Source: a virus
Length of the DNA: 23,069 bases
Reading direction: 5' to 3' (one strand)
IMG/VR virus record: IMGVR_UViG_3300046782_000487
Coordinates: 1 to 23,069 of that record
Position numbers and translations under genes: made by a program
In this document: one piece after another, positions 1 through 6,230 of the stretch
How positions within the stretch are numbered: the stretch's first letter is position 1
Layout of the letters: every line of letters begins with the position of its first letter
The notes under the pieces: generated by a model
Told to the model about the DNA's origin: nothing
The model's database searches: none
What the model saw: only the letters and a program-made list of their open reading frames with translations

Positions 1-33
1 GCCGGCAAGCTTCGTCCGAAGCGCGTCGTCCAT
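1..33 (-). CDS. 5' end of an unidentified gene, cut by window edge
   Basis: Eleven codons from an ATG at 33 (MDDALRTKLAG) run off the left edge. The start is supported by the recurring CGTAATAT element seven bases upstream, at the same distance as in several other genes here, and by the stop of the preceding gene at 44-46. Too little is visible to assign a function. Confidence 0.6.
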   Translation of the reverse strand, partial: MDDALRTKLAG

Positions 34-39
34 GAGCCC

Positions 40-50
40 GATATTACGTC
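40..50 (-). promoter_or_regulatory. Start-associated element (GACGTAATATC)
   Basis: Copy of the recurring element, seven bases from TAATAT to the ATG at 33. The TAA is also the stop of the preceding gene. Confidence 0.55.
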
Positions 51-634
51 CGGACGACGCGCCGGTCCGGCCCGATCCGCGCGCCGTGCTTGCGGTACGG
101 GCTCCCGAGCCAGCGCCGCCACTCGCTCAGGGTCGCCGGCCGGTCTCGGCGCTTCGCCCGCCGGCGCCGCGCGAGCTGGCGCCCGGTCATCGTCTCGTAG
201 ATCGGGATGAACTCGCCCCCCACGAGGATCGTCGCCCAGCGGGCCTGCTTCATCGCCGCCGCGCGCGGGATCGTCGGCGTGGCGGTCTTCCCGTCGATCA
301 GCACCACGAAACCGTCCTCGACCCGCCCGCGCCCGCGGCGCCCGACCGCGAGCTGGGCGCGGCGGACCACCTGGACGCGGAGCCCCTGGCGCGTCCGGCC
401 CCGCCAGACCGAGTCCGGGTCCTGGTCGGGGACCTCGCGCGCCAGGTCGTGGATCACGTTCGCGAGGTCGTCGATCTCCTCCGCGTACGCCTTCGCCAGG
501 TGCGGCTTCGCCGAGAGCCGGATCAGGTCGGCCTGGTAGCGGTGCGCCGCGCCGAGCGCCGCCGCCGCCAGTCCCCGGTCCCGGGTCCGCCGCGCCTCCT
601 TCAGCCCGGCCTCGGCGTCGTCGAGCGTCCCCAT
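44..634 (-). CDS. Unknown phage protein, probable head-completion region gene
   Basis: The product is 196 residues and I do not recognise it. The N-terminal half is helical and charged. The middle holds a short beta-rich stretch (FVVLIDGKTATPTIP). A segment GGEFIPIYETMTGRQLARRR leads into a strongly basic C-terminus, which could contact nucleic acid. A GTG at 649 is in frame, but I prefer the ATG at 634: its A is the last base of the TGA of the upstream gene (TGATG coupling), and GGGAG sits eight bases before it. Its place two genes after the capsid gene suggests a head-tail or neck role, which is only inference. Confidence 0.75.
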   Translation of the reverse strand: MGTLDDAEAGLKEARRTRDRGLAAAALGAAHRYQADLIRLSAKPHLAKAYAEEIDDLANVIHDLAREVPDQDPDSVWRGRTRQGLRVQVVRRAQLAVGRRGRGRVEDGFVVLIDGKTATPTIPRAAAMKQARWATILVGGEFIPIYETMTGRQLARRRRAKRRDRPATLSEWRRWLGSPYRKHGARIGPDRRVVRT

Positions 635-909
635 CAGCGGCGCTCCCACGACGGCCAGCCGCCCGCCGGGGACCAGTCGAGGAGCTGCGCCAGCGTCGCC
701 GACGCGCCCCCCCCCAGCTCGAGCCGCTCCAGCCTCCAGACCCCGGTGTCCCGAAAGCTGATGCCGATCGGGGTGACGCCGGGGCGTGGGCTCCTAACCC
801 GCAGGTCGTAGAAGAACCGCCACGCCATCGCGATCGGGTCTGGCGCGTTCGGGAACAGCGTGTCGTAGAGCATCCGGTCGAAGCCCGGCCGGATCAGCGG
901 CTCGTCCAT
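634..909 (-). CDS. Unknown small phage protein downstream of capsid
   Basis: The product is 91 residues, with a Trp/aromatic-rich core (MAWRFFYDLRVRSP, GVWRLERLELGGG). There is no signal peptide or membrane segment and no family I recognise. The ATG at 909 follows the recurring GGCGTAATCT element by eight bases. The gene overlaps the next one by one base (TGATG), so the two are probably translationally coupled. Small proteins here often complete the head or join it to the tail, but nothing in the sequence proves that. Confidence 0.75.
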   Translation of the reverse strand: MDEPLIRPGFDRMLYDTLFPNAPDPIAMAWRFFYDLRVRSPRPGVTPIGISFRDTGVWRLERLELGGGASATLAQLLDWSPAGGWPSWERR

Positions 910-916
910 GCCCGGG

Positions 917-927
917 GAGATTACGCC
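917..927 (-). promoter_or_regulatory. Start-associated element (GGCGTAATCTC)
   Basis: This copy lies in the intergenic gap after the capsid gene, eight bases from TAATCT to the ATG at 909. It does not overlap a stop codon, so it is not a by-product of coding. Confidence 0.6.
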
Positions 928-938
928 GGACGTGCGTC

Positions 939-986
939 GGGCCCGACCTGCCGAAGGGGAAGCGACGGCGGGCCGGGCCCTTTTTT
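939..986 (+). terminator. Hairpin plus T6, oriented for the + strand
   Basis: A 15-base inverted repeat (939-953 with 966-980, about 13 pairs, 12-base loop) is followed directly by six T on the + strand. Read on the minus strand, the direction of all genes here, the hairpin lies just after the capsid stop but has an A-run before it and no U-run after it. It should therefore stop + strand transcripts, or act as a 3' stabiliser for the capsid mRNA. Confidence 0.5.
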
Positions 987-1009
987 GGTTAGGTCTTCGG
1001 GCCGCGGAC

Positions 1010-2389
1010 CTAGGCGGCGTGGCAGACGACGACGGCGCGCTTGTAGGTCGCCTTGGAGCCCGGGCCGAGCTCGTCGGTCGGCACCGGCCAGTCGCCGCTG
1101 ATGCTGTACGACGTGCTGGTCGTCTGCTGCATCTTGTCGATCGGGGCCCGCATGATCAGGCGGACGCCCTCGGTCACGACCTGGATGCCGCCGTTCGTGA
1201 CGGCGAACTCCCCGATCTTGCCCATGATGCCGGCCGCCGAGATGTACTGCGACTCGTCGACGTACTTCTCCTCGATCCAGCCCTGGCCCGTGCAGATCGG
1301 CCGGCGGATGTCGATGCCCGCCCCGTTCGTGAGCTCGAAGCCGTGGGTGTTCGACTTCAGCGGGTTCGGGTTGCAGGTCTGGGTGTTCGGGGCCTCGTTG
1401 TTCCGGTAGAAGACGCCCGACCCGAAGATCGCCAGCGCGAAGCGCCGGTAGTGGACGTAGTCCGGCATCGACTGGTTGAGGCGCTGGAACTCGTTGTCCG
1501 CGAACACCTGCTGCTCGCTCTGCGGGTCGAGGTGCCAGTGATAGAGCCCGTCCTCGTGGGCCGGGACGTTGTTGAAGCGCAGCTGCGCGATCGCGGTCCG
1601 GATGTCGCGGACGGCGAAGACGTCCGAGGCGTCGATCGCGTCGATGTTCGTGCCGCCGCCCGAGTAGATCAGCTGGCTGCGCTTCTCGGTCAGGACGCTC
1701 GAGCGCGACGCAAGGTTCCCAGAGAGCGTCGGCGTGATGGTCAGCGTCCCGCCGTGGATCGGGTCGCCGGCGACGTCAGCGGTGACGGCCGTGACCTGGT
1801 AGGCGGTCGTGGTCAGCCCCGGGATCGTGATGTTGATCGGGTTCGAGGCGCTGACCGGCTGCTGCCGCCCGTTGAAGAGGTTCGTCGTGAACCCCGTGAT
1901 GTTGGCGACGTGGATGGTCGAGGCGCCGCTCGAGGCCGAGGCGTCGGTCACCGTGTTGCCGGCGACGTAAGCGTTGTAGCCCTTGTCGCGGACGACGCGG
2001 TTGATCGACTGGCCGGACTTCATCCCGAGCTGGTGGATGTTCCGGAGGTACTGCGACGCCAGCGCGAGGTAGCTGGTCGGCATGTCGGTGTCGATCGAGC
2101 CCTTCCACTGCTGGGCGGTCGCGTCCCACTGCTCGAAGCTGTAGGTCTCGGCGACGGGGTCGACGCCAGCCTGACCCGGCAGCGTCGTGACCTCCATGAG
2201 GCCCGAGCGCGTGAAGGTCTGGCTCTGCCCGAGGTGGATCGGCCAGAGCTCGCGCATCGCCTCCATCCGGAACAGGAGGTTCGGAAAGAGCGCATCGCGG
2301 TAGACGCGCTGGAGCGTCCGGTCCTGGATGGTCGCCGCGACCGTCGGGTTGAAGGTTACGGGGAGAGAGCCGTCCGGGAAGTTCGCCAT
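1010..2389 (-). CDS. Major capsid protein
   Basis: The product is 459 residues and is probably the main shell subunit with an HK97-like fold. The N-terminus (LQRVYRDALFPNLLFRMEAM) and the segment FTRSGLMEVTTLPGQAGVDP resemble capsid proteins of the broad N4-gp56-like group. Long acidic/aromatic stretches, a near-terminal beta region (GIQVVTEGVRLIMRAPIDKM) and relatively even composition fit a shell protein. Residues about 150-235 are Thr/Ser/Gly-rich and beta-rich and look like an inserted surface domain. It directly follows the putative scaffold gene, the classic order. The ATG at 2389 is preceded by a weak CGAGG. An 81-base leader holds a perfect hairpin and a TCTTGACG box, suggesting separate regulation of this highly expressed gene. 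The exact family is not certain. Confidence 0.85.
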   Translation of the reverse strand: MANFPDGSLPVTFNPTVAATIQDRTLQRVYRDALFPNLLFRMEAMRELWPIHLGQSQTFTRSGLMEVTTLPGQAGVDPVAETYSFEQWDATAQQWKGSIDTDMPTSYLALASQYLRNIHQLGMKSGQSINRVVRDKGYNAYVAGNTVTDASASSGASTIHVANITGFTTNLFNGRQQPVSASNPINITIPGLTTTAYQVTAVTADVAGDPIHGGTLTITPTLSGNLASRSSVLTEKRSQLIYSGGGTNIDAIDASDVFAVRDIRTAIAQLRFNNVPAHEDGLYHWHLDPQSEQQVFADNEFQRLNQSMPDYVHYRRFALAIFGSGVFYRNNEAPNTQTCNPNPLKSNTHGFELTNGAGIDIRRPICTGQGWIEEKYVDESQYISAAGIMGKIGEFAVTNGGIQVVTEGVRLIMRAPIDKMQQTTSTSYSISGDWPVPTDELGPGSKATYKRAVVVCHAA

Positions 2390-2409
2390 TGTGATCGCCT
2401 CGGGTTTGG

Positions 2410-2425
2410 GAGGCTCGCTAGCCTC
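2410..2425 (-). promoter_or_regulatory. Small perfect hairpin in capsid leader
   Basis: A perfect six-pair stem with a four-base loop (GAGGCT AGCG AGCCTC on the minus strand) lies about 20 bases before the capsid start codon. It could stabilise the transcript or mark a processing site. Confidence 0.4.
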
Positions 2426-2460
2426 GGGTGTTCAAACTGTCGCCGAGGACTTACCGCGGC

Positions 2461-2470
2461 GTCAAGAGGG
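2461..2470 (-). promoter_or_regulatory. CCCTCTTGAC box upstream of capsid gene
   Basis: The minus strand reads CCCTCTTGAC, next to the scaffold stop. The same ten bases occur at 4453-4462, and a close relative at 6056-6065. TTGAC resembles a -35 element, but no convincing -10 is seen at standard spacing. Confidence 0.3.
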
Positions 2471-3316
2471 TCAGCCCAGCCCGGGGATGCCGAGGCGGCG
2501 CTTGTGGGCGCGCCACTGGTCCTCGTCCATGTCCATCGCGTCCGGCTTCTTTGGCGGCGTCCCCGGCCGCGCCGGCGTCGGCGTCTCGCCCCCCGGCGCC
2601 GTCGACTCGGGCGGTGCCGTGGTCGGGCGGAGGTCCACGATCGGGGCCCCCTCGCGGAACAGGTACGCGCGCGCCGTGCGCAGCCCGGCGAAGAACCCGC
2701 GCGACTCTGGGATGTCGCCCTTCTTCGGGTCCTGGTTCCGCTTCCAGGCCAGCAGGGCGTCGGTGTAGAGCTTCAGCGCGAAGTCGACGTGCTCCTCGGC
2801 GATCCCGACGGCGAGCGCCTCGTGGCGCATCCCGAGGTTGACGAGCTCGTCGGCGTGCTTCGTCTTCAGCTTCTTGATCTTCTCGCTCTGGCGCTCGACT
2901 CGGCTGGTCTTGTCCTCGAGCTGCCGGCGGAGCTTCTCGTCCGGGTCCTTGCTCGCGCGCGGCGGCGTGGCGGCGGGAGCCGGGGCGCCAGGGGCGGGAG
3001 CGGGAGCGGCGGCCGGAGCCGGTCGCCCGGACAGGGCCGCCTTCGCCTCCTCGAGCGTCATCCCGAGCATCTTGCGGGCGCGGTTCTCGGCCTCGCGGAC
3101 GAGCCGGTCCTTGAAGCCCGGCTGCTTGTGGAACGGCTGCGTGCCTCGGGCCGGCTGCGCGCCCTTGTTCGGCTTCGCGGGCCGGGCGCCCGCGGCGGGC
3201 GGCACGGCACCGGCGCCGGGAGCCGGAGCTCCGGGAGCGGGAGCGGCGGCGGGCGCCGGCGCGCCTGCGGCCGGCGCGGGGGTTCCATCTGGCGGGGTGG
3301 CGGTTGGTTCGGGCAT
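2471..3316 (-). CDS. Putative capsid scaffolding protein
   Basis: The product is 281 residues. The first ~55 are Pro/Ala/Gly low complexity. A charged helical segment follows (FKDRLVREAENRARKMLGM), then a second Pro/Ala linker and a long predicted coiled coil from about residue 120 to 180 (LRRQLEDKTSRVERQSEKIK). The C-terminus is basic and helical (WRAHKRRLGIPGLG). Disordered linkers, a coiled coil and a basic helix, encoded immediately before the major capsid gene, are what many phage scaffolds look like. No protease domain is visible. AAGGAAG lies upstream of the ATG. The function rests on architecture and position, not on a family match. Confidence 0.65.
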   Translation of the reverse strand: MPEPTATPPDGTPAPAAGAPAPAAAPAPGAPAPGAGAVPPAAGARPAKPNKGAQPARGTQPFHKQPGFKDRLVREAENRARKMLGMTLEEAKAALSGRPAPAAAPAPAPGAPAPAATPPRASKDPDEKLRRQLEDKTSRVERQSEKIKKLKTKHADELVNLGMRHEALAVGIAEEHVDFALKLYTDALLAWKRNQDPKKGDIPESRGFFAGLRTARAYLFREGAPIVDLRPTTAPPESTAPGGETPTPARPGTPPKKPDAMDMDEDQWRAHKRRLGIPGLG

Positions 3317-3396
3317 CGGTCGTCTTCCTTTCGTCTCACCGGTACGAAGCCCCGGAGGTGGGCGTCAGACGACGGCGCCGGGCGGCGCCGGGAAAG

Positions 3397-3810
3397 CTAC
3401 GGGCTCTGGCCGATCTCGCGCTGGAGGACGCCCGCGGTCGTGTCCGCGTCCGTCGGGTACGTGAAGCTGGCGGCCGTCACGGCGTCGACCGTGTTGAAGA
3501 GGACCTTCTTGCCGCCGTCCCAGACGCACTCGTTCGGGGCGGGCGTGACCTTCTGGGGACCGGTGATCGGGCCGACGCGGATCAGCTTCTCGTGCACGGT
3601 GCCGGTCTCCGCCGTCGCGAGCGCGCGGAGGAGGCCGTTCGCGCTCGGCTGGTTGGCGAGCGTCGCGACGTTCGTCGTCACGCTGATCGCGCTCTCCGTG
3701 ACGGTCAGCGCCTTGATCAGCATGTTGATGACGTCGCCGAAGGCGAACGATCGGAGGGCGTCCCCGAGGCGGTTCGGGTTATCTTTGTTCAGCTCGACTC
3801 GGATGCTCAT
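3397..3810 (-). CDS. Small structural-type protein, paralog of the 3821-4420 gene
   Basis: The product is 137 residues. It shares with its upstream neighbour an N-terminal motif (NRLGDALRSFAFGDVINML), the segment TTNVATLANQPS and a C-terminal block (CVWDGGKKVLFN, then YPTDADTTAGVLQREIGQ). The shared parts look like a small beta domain after a helical anchor. Position between microproteins and scaffold/capsid suggests a head decoration or fibre protein; that is inference. The start is firm: TAAGGAG, which includes the stop of the neighbour, lies just before the ATG at 3810. Confidence 0.75.
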   Translation of the reverse strand: MSIRVELNKDNPNRLGDALRSFAFGDVINMLIKALTVTESAISVTTNVATLANQPSANGLLRALATAETGTVHEKLIRVGPITGPQKVTPAPNECVWDGGKKVLFNTVDAVTAASFTYPTDADTTAGVLQREIGQSP

Positions 3811-3820
3811 CGTCGTCTCC

Positions 3821-4420
3821 TTACGGGTTCTGCCCGATGTCGCGGTTCAGGACCGAGGCCGTCGGGTCGGCGGCGGTCGGGTAGGAGAAGTCAGCGGTCG
3901 TGACCGCGTCGGCGTTGTTGAACAGGACCTTCTTCTGCCCGTCCCACACGCACTGGCCCGGACCGGGGAGGACCGCTCGCGCGCCCGAGATCGGGCCGAC
4001 GAGGAGCGCCTTCATCCCGGTCGAGGAGCCGGCCGAGGCGACGATGGCGAACGGCTTCGAGCTCGGCTGGTTCGCGAGCGTGGCGACGTTGGCCGTGACC
4101 GTGACGCCGGTCTCCGTCGCGCGCTTGACCGAGAGCGCCGCGGTGCGGAGCTGCGAGAGCAGCGCGTTCATCGCGGCGGCGTCGGTCTTCAGGGCGTTGA
4201 CGAACGTCCGGAGCGCGGCCATCTCCGCCGCCGACGGCGGGTCCGTGAAGGCGCCGAGCGCGGTCCCGACGGTCAGCGTGACCGCCGACCCGATCGTGTT
4301 GCTCTCCGAGGCGATCCCCGAGAGCAGGGTGTTCAGGAGCTCCCCGAGCCCGACCTCCTGGAGCGCGTCCGCGAGCCGGTTCAGGTCGTTCCGGTTCAGG
4401 ATGTCGCGCAGCGTGGCCAT
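3821..4420 (-). CDS. Small structural-type protein, longer paralog of the 3397-3810 gene
   Basis: The product is 199 residues, homologous to the next gene at both ends. The N-terminus is NRLADALQEVGLGELLNTLL. The C-terminal part contains TANVATLANQPS, CVWDGQKKVLFN and YPTAADPTASVLNRDIGQ. Between them this copy carries an extra helical, Ala-rich segment (about residues 40-100, e.g. AAEMAALRTFVNALKTD) that the short copy lacks. Likely a capsid accessory or fibre-type protein by position. I choose the ATG at 4420; upstream lies a CCCTCTTGACG box and no Shine-Dalgarno sequence. Confidence 0.75.
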   Translation of the reverse strand: MATLRDILNRNDLNRLADALQEVGLGELLNTLLSGIASESNTIGSAVTLTVGTALGAFTDPPSAAEMAALRTFVNALKTDAAAMNALLSQLRTAALSVKRATETGVTVTANVATLANQPSSKPFAIVASAGSSTGMKALLVGPISGARAVLPGPGQCVWDGQKKVLFNNADAVTTADFSYPTAADPTASVLNRDIGQNP

Positions 4421-4452
4421 GGGCTTGAGAGTTGACCGGGCGCGGGCCGCCC

Positions 4453-4462
4453 GTCAAGAGGG
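4453..4462 (-). promoter_or_regulatory. CCCTCTTGAC box upstream of the 3821-4420 gene
   Basis: Identical on the minus strand to the ten bases at 2461-2470. It lies about 33 bases before the ATG at 4420, in a short intergenic gap without a Shine-Dalgarno sequence. It could be a -35-like element. Confidence 0.3.
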
Positions 4463-4466
4463 TCGG

Positions 4467-4859
4467 TCAGGTCACGTCGCCGGCGAGCACGTAGGCCACG
4501 TCCCCGGTGCCGACGAGCTGGATGGCCGTGATCTCATCGCCGGGGTTCGGGCTGTGGAACAGGAACTGGCCCGAGACGCTCAGGATCGCGACCCCGAGCC
4601 CGGTCGTGATCTTGAGCTTCATCGTCGCGCCCGAGAGCAGCCGGAGCGCGAAGACGCGCCCGCGGATGATGCCCTCGAACGGCAGGTTGAAGGGCGAGCC
4701 GTCCGAGGACGCGATCGGGATGACGCCGTCCTTCGTCGCGCCGTAGGTCGCGCAGAACGATAGGTTGACCAGCTCCTGGAGCGTGCAGGAGTAGAGCGAG
4801 GGCGTCGCGGGCTGAGAGACCAGCACGCCCGTGAGCTGGACGGTGGTCGACTGCGCCAC
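4467..4859 (-). CDS. Unknown beta-rich phage protein
   Basis: The product is 130 residues, with alternating hydrophobic/hydroxyl residues throughout (GRVFALRLLSGATMKLKITT, AILSVSGQFLFHSPNPGDEI). This is typical of a compact beta-sandwich such as a capsid decoration or stabilisation protein, but I do not recognise the family. Two Cys occur in the N-terminal third. The start is a GTG at 4859, four bases after the stop of the upstream microprotein gene, so translation is probably coupled. Confidence 0.75.
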   Translation of the reverse strand: MAQSTTVQLTGVLVSQPATPSLYSCTLQELVNLSFCATYGATKDGVIPIASSDGSPFNLPFEGIIRGRVFALRLLSGATMKLKITTGLGVAILSVSGQFLFHSPNPGDEITAIQLVGTGDVAYVLAGDVT

Positions 4860-4863
4860 GAGC

Positions 4864-5034
4864 TTAGCCGGTCTTGCTGCCGCCGTCCGAGAGGCCGCCG
4901 AACGGGACGGGCGTGTCCCGCACCGGGTTCAGCTTCGTTCCCCAGGCGTCCGCCTCGGACAGGGGCCTGTGGTCCTTCCCCCGCGCGAGCTCGTCGTCGT
5001 GCTTCTCGTTCGGGTCCGTCGGTCCGCTTTCCAT
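4864..5034 (-). CDS. 56-residue microprotein, duplicated pair member
   Basis: The ORF runs from ATG 5034 to TAA 4864, 56 codons. The peptide contains TDPNEKHDDELARGKDHRP, nearly matching TDPNEARDDERARGKDHQE in the next upstream gene, then NPVRDTPVPFGG. The product is very hydrophilic and probably disordered, without Cys or membrane segments. GGAGG lies about 12 bases before the ATG. Conservation between copies shows that the reading frame is real. Function unknown. Confidence 0.7.
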   Translation of the reverse strand: MESGPTDPNEKHDDELARGKDHRPLSEADAWGTKLNPVRDTPVPFGGLSDGGSKTG

Positions 5035-5059
5035 CGTCGTCCGCTTTCCTCCGGCGTTC

Positions 5060-5221
5060 TCAGCCGGCGTTCGTGATCTTGAACGGGGTCGCCTCGTCCG
5101 GGCCCTTGTTCGAGGCCTCGGTCAGGTTGAACTCCTGATGGTCCTTCCCCCGCGCACGCTCGTCGTCGCGCGCCTCGTTCGGGTCGGTTCCGCCGCTGCT
5201 TCCTGCTTCTCCTGGCGCCAT
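5060..5221 (-). CDS. 53-residue microprotein, duplicated pair member
   Basis: The ORF runs from ATG 5221 to TGA 5060, 53 codons. Its first half aligns with the following gene (DPNE, DDE, ARGKDH). Its end, DEATPFKITNAG, resembles PVREDMPYRITHG at the end of the 5407-5595 product. An AGGGGGACTG sequence before the ATG provides a ribosome site that overlaps the end of the preceding gene. Hydrophilic, charged, probably unstructured; function unknown. Confidence 0.7.
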   Translation of the reverse strand: MAPGEAGSSGGTDPNEARDDERARGKDHQEFNLTEASNKGPDEATPFKITNAG

Positions 5222-5222
5222 G

Positions 5223-5396
5223 TCAGTCCCCCTTCAGGTTGGCCGCCGGCGGCGGTCCGTCGGGCGGGTTCTTCGGATCCGCCGCGTAGTCTGGCTCCCG
5301 AGGCTCGGGGACCATCTGCGGCGTGCCCTCGTCGGCACCGGGGCGGAAGCCCTCGGCGCGGTTGACGGCCAGTGCGATCTCTCTCGGGCTCGGCAT
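5223..5396 (-). CDS. 57-residue Pro-rich microprotein
   Basis: The ORF runs from ATG 5396 to TGA 5223, 57 codons. The product starts MPSPREIALAVNRAEGF and continues as a Pro/Asp-rich tail (NPPDGPPPAANLKGD). GAGGGA precedes the ATG at a good distance, and the stop lies one base before the next ATG. Third codon positions are nearly all G or C, like the neighbours. Part of the microprotein run; function unknown. Confidence 0.65.
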   Translation of the reverse strand: MPSPREIALAVNRAEGFRPGADEGTPQMVPEPREPDYAADPKNPPDGPPPAANLKGD

Positions 5397-5406
5397 CGCT
5401 TCCCTC

Positions 5407-5595
5407 TCAGCCGTGCGTGATCCGGTAGGGCATGTCCTCGCGGACCGGGTTCTCGGGCGAGTCGTCCGAGAGCCCGCCGGACTGCTCCCGCTGCTGCTGG
5501 ATCAGCGTGCTCTTGGACCCCAGGCCCGGGTTCGCCTCGTCGGCGACCGGGCCCGATGGCCAGGGCGGATTCTCGTTGTAGGACTCCGTCGGCAC
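5407..5595 (-). CDS. 62-residue hydrophilic microprotein
   Basis: The product begins MPTESYNENPPWPSG and ends NPVREDMPYRITHG, an end partly shared with the two duplicated microproteins (NPVRDTPVP and ATPFKITNAG). The start is a GTG at 5595 preceded by AAGGGAGG, which overlaps the stop of the upstream gene. Likely an unstructured small virion or assembly factor; I do not recognise it. Confidence 0.7.
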   Translation of the reverse strand: MPTESYNENPPWPSGPVADEANPGLGSKSTLIQQQREQSGGLSDDSPENPVREDMPYRITHG

Positions 5596-5597
5596 GA

Positions 5598-6023
5598 TCA
5601 GCCTCCCTTGCCCCCCCCGTCGCCGCCGCCGCCGCCGCCCTCGTCCTCCTCGTCGTCCTCCTCCTCGGCGTCGTCCTCGTCCTCCTCGTCCTCGTGGCTC
5701 TCCTCGTGCTCGTCGGCGAGCTCGGTCAGCTCCTTCGACTTGTCCTCGGCGTCCTTGATGACCTCCTCGACCTTCGAGGTGAATGACTTGTCCTCCCCCT
5801 CGGTGTCGCGGGCCTCGAGCTCCTCGGCGCCCTCGTCGAGCGCCTTCGCCATCTCGCGCAGGACCTCGCAGCAGTCGCGGGGCTCGCCGCCCTCGTCCTC
5901 CTGCTCGCCGCCGCCGGCGCCGCCGTCATCCTGGCCGCCGCCGTCCGCGCCGCCGGCCTGGCCCTGTCCCTGCCGCTCGGCCCAGCCGACGACATCGTCG
6001 TTCGTGAAGCCACCGTTCGCCAT
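5598..6023 (-). CDS. Acidic, Gly-rich low-complexity protein with WAERQ N-terminus
   Basis: The product is 141 residues from the ATG at 6023; an in-frame ATG at 6035 would add four. The N-terminus MANGGFTNDDVVGWAERQ resembles that of the protein at 16729-17283 (LLRWAERQ), which supports the chosen start. A Gly/Gln/Asp-rich linker follows, then a helical charged segment (CCEVLREMAKALDEGAEEL), then an extremely acidic Glu/Asp tail ending in poly-Gly. Acidic proteins near scaffold genes can be assembly chaperones or DNA mimics; neither is proven. Composition is extreme, so similarity searches must be masked. Confidence 0.7.
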   Translation of the reverse strand: MANGGFTNDDVVGWAERQGQGQAGGADGGGQDDGGAGGGEQEDEGGEPRDCCEVLREMAKALDEGAEELEARDTEGEDKSFTSKVEEVIKDAEDKSKELTELADEHEESHEDEEDEDDAEEEDDEEDEGGGGGGDGGGKGG

Positions 6024-6055
6024 GGTCCCGAGCATGCGGGGGCCGGCGGCGCGCT

Positions 6056-6065
6056 GTCAAGAACA
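6056..6065 (-). promoter_or_regulatory. TCTTGACA box upstream of the acidic-protein gene
   Basis: The minus strand reads TGTTCTTGAC followed by A, giving a perfect TTGACA -35 hexamer about 30 bases before the ATG at 6023. It is related to the boxes at 2461 and 4453. A clear -10 is not visible. Confidence 0.35.
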
Positions 6066-6098
6066 CCGCCCCGGTTGGGTGGTTAGCCCGGCCCGGGG

Positions 6099-6218
6099 TC
6101 AGCCCCTCGTCCGCGAATTGTCCGTCCGGAGGAGGACGGTGGAGCGCGTCGGGCGAGAAGACTTAGAAACCCGACCCCGGGCGGAGGTGGCCGCGGATCC
6201 CCCGTTGCCCCCGAGCAT
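6099..6218 (-). CDS. Possible 39-residue ORF after the PurA-like gene
   Basis: This is the only open frame in the 207-base gap between the PurA-like stop and the acidic-protein gene. It starts at ATG 6218, 16 bases after a GGCGTAATAT element that overlaps the end of the PurA-like gene. The product is Ser/Arg/Thr-rich (SARGRVSKSSRPTRSTVLL). Codon use is poorer than in neighbours, and no relative is known to me. It may be spurious. Confidence 0.3.
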   Translation of the reverse strand: MLGGNGGSAATSARGRVSKSSRPTRSTVLLRTDNSRTRG

Positions 6219-6230
6219 GGCCAGCGCGAC

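Noticed and set aside
908-4435. Very long + strand open frame of 1175 codons
   Set aside because: It is the complement of capsid, scaffold and neighbouring genes. The product is Arg/Asp/Val low complexity, typical of antisense frames in GC-rich DNA.
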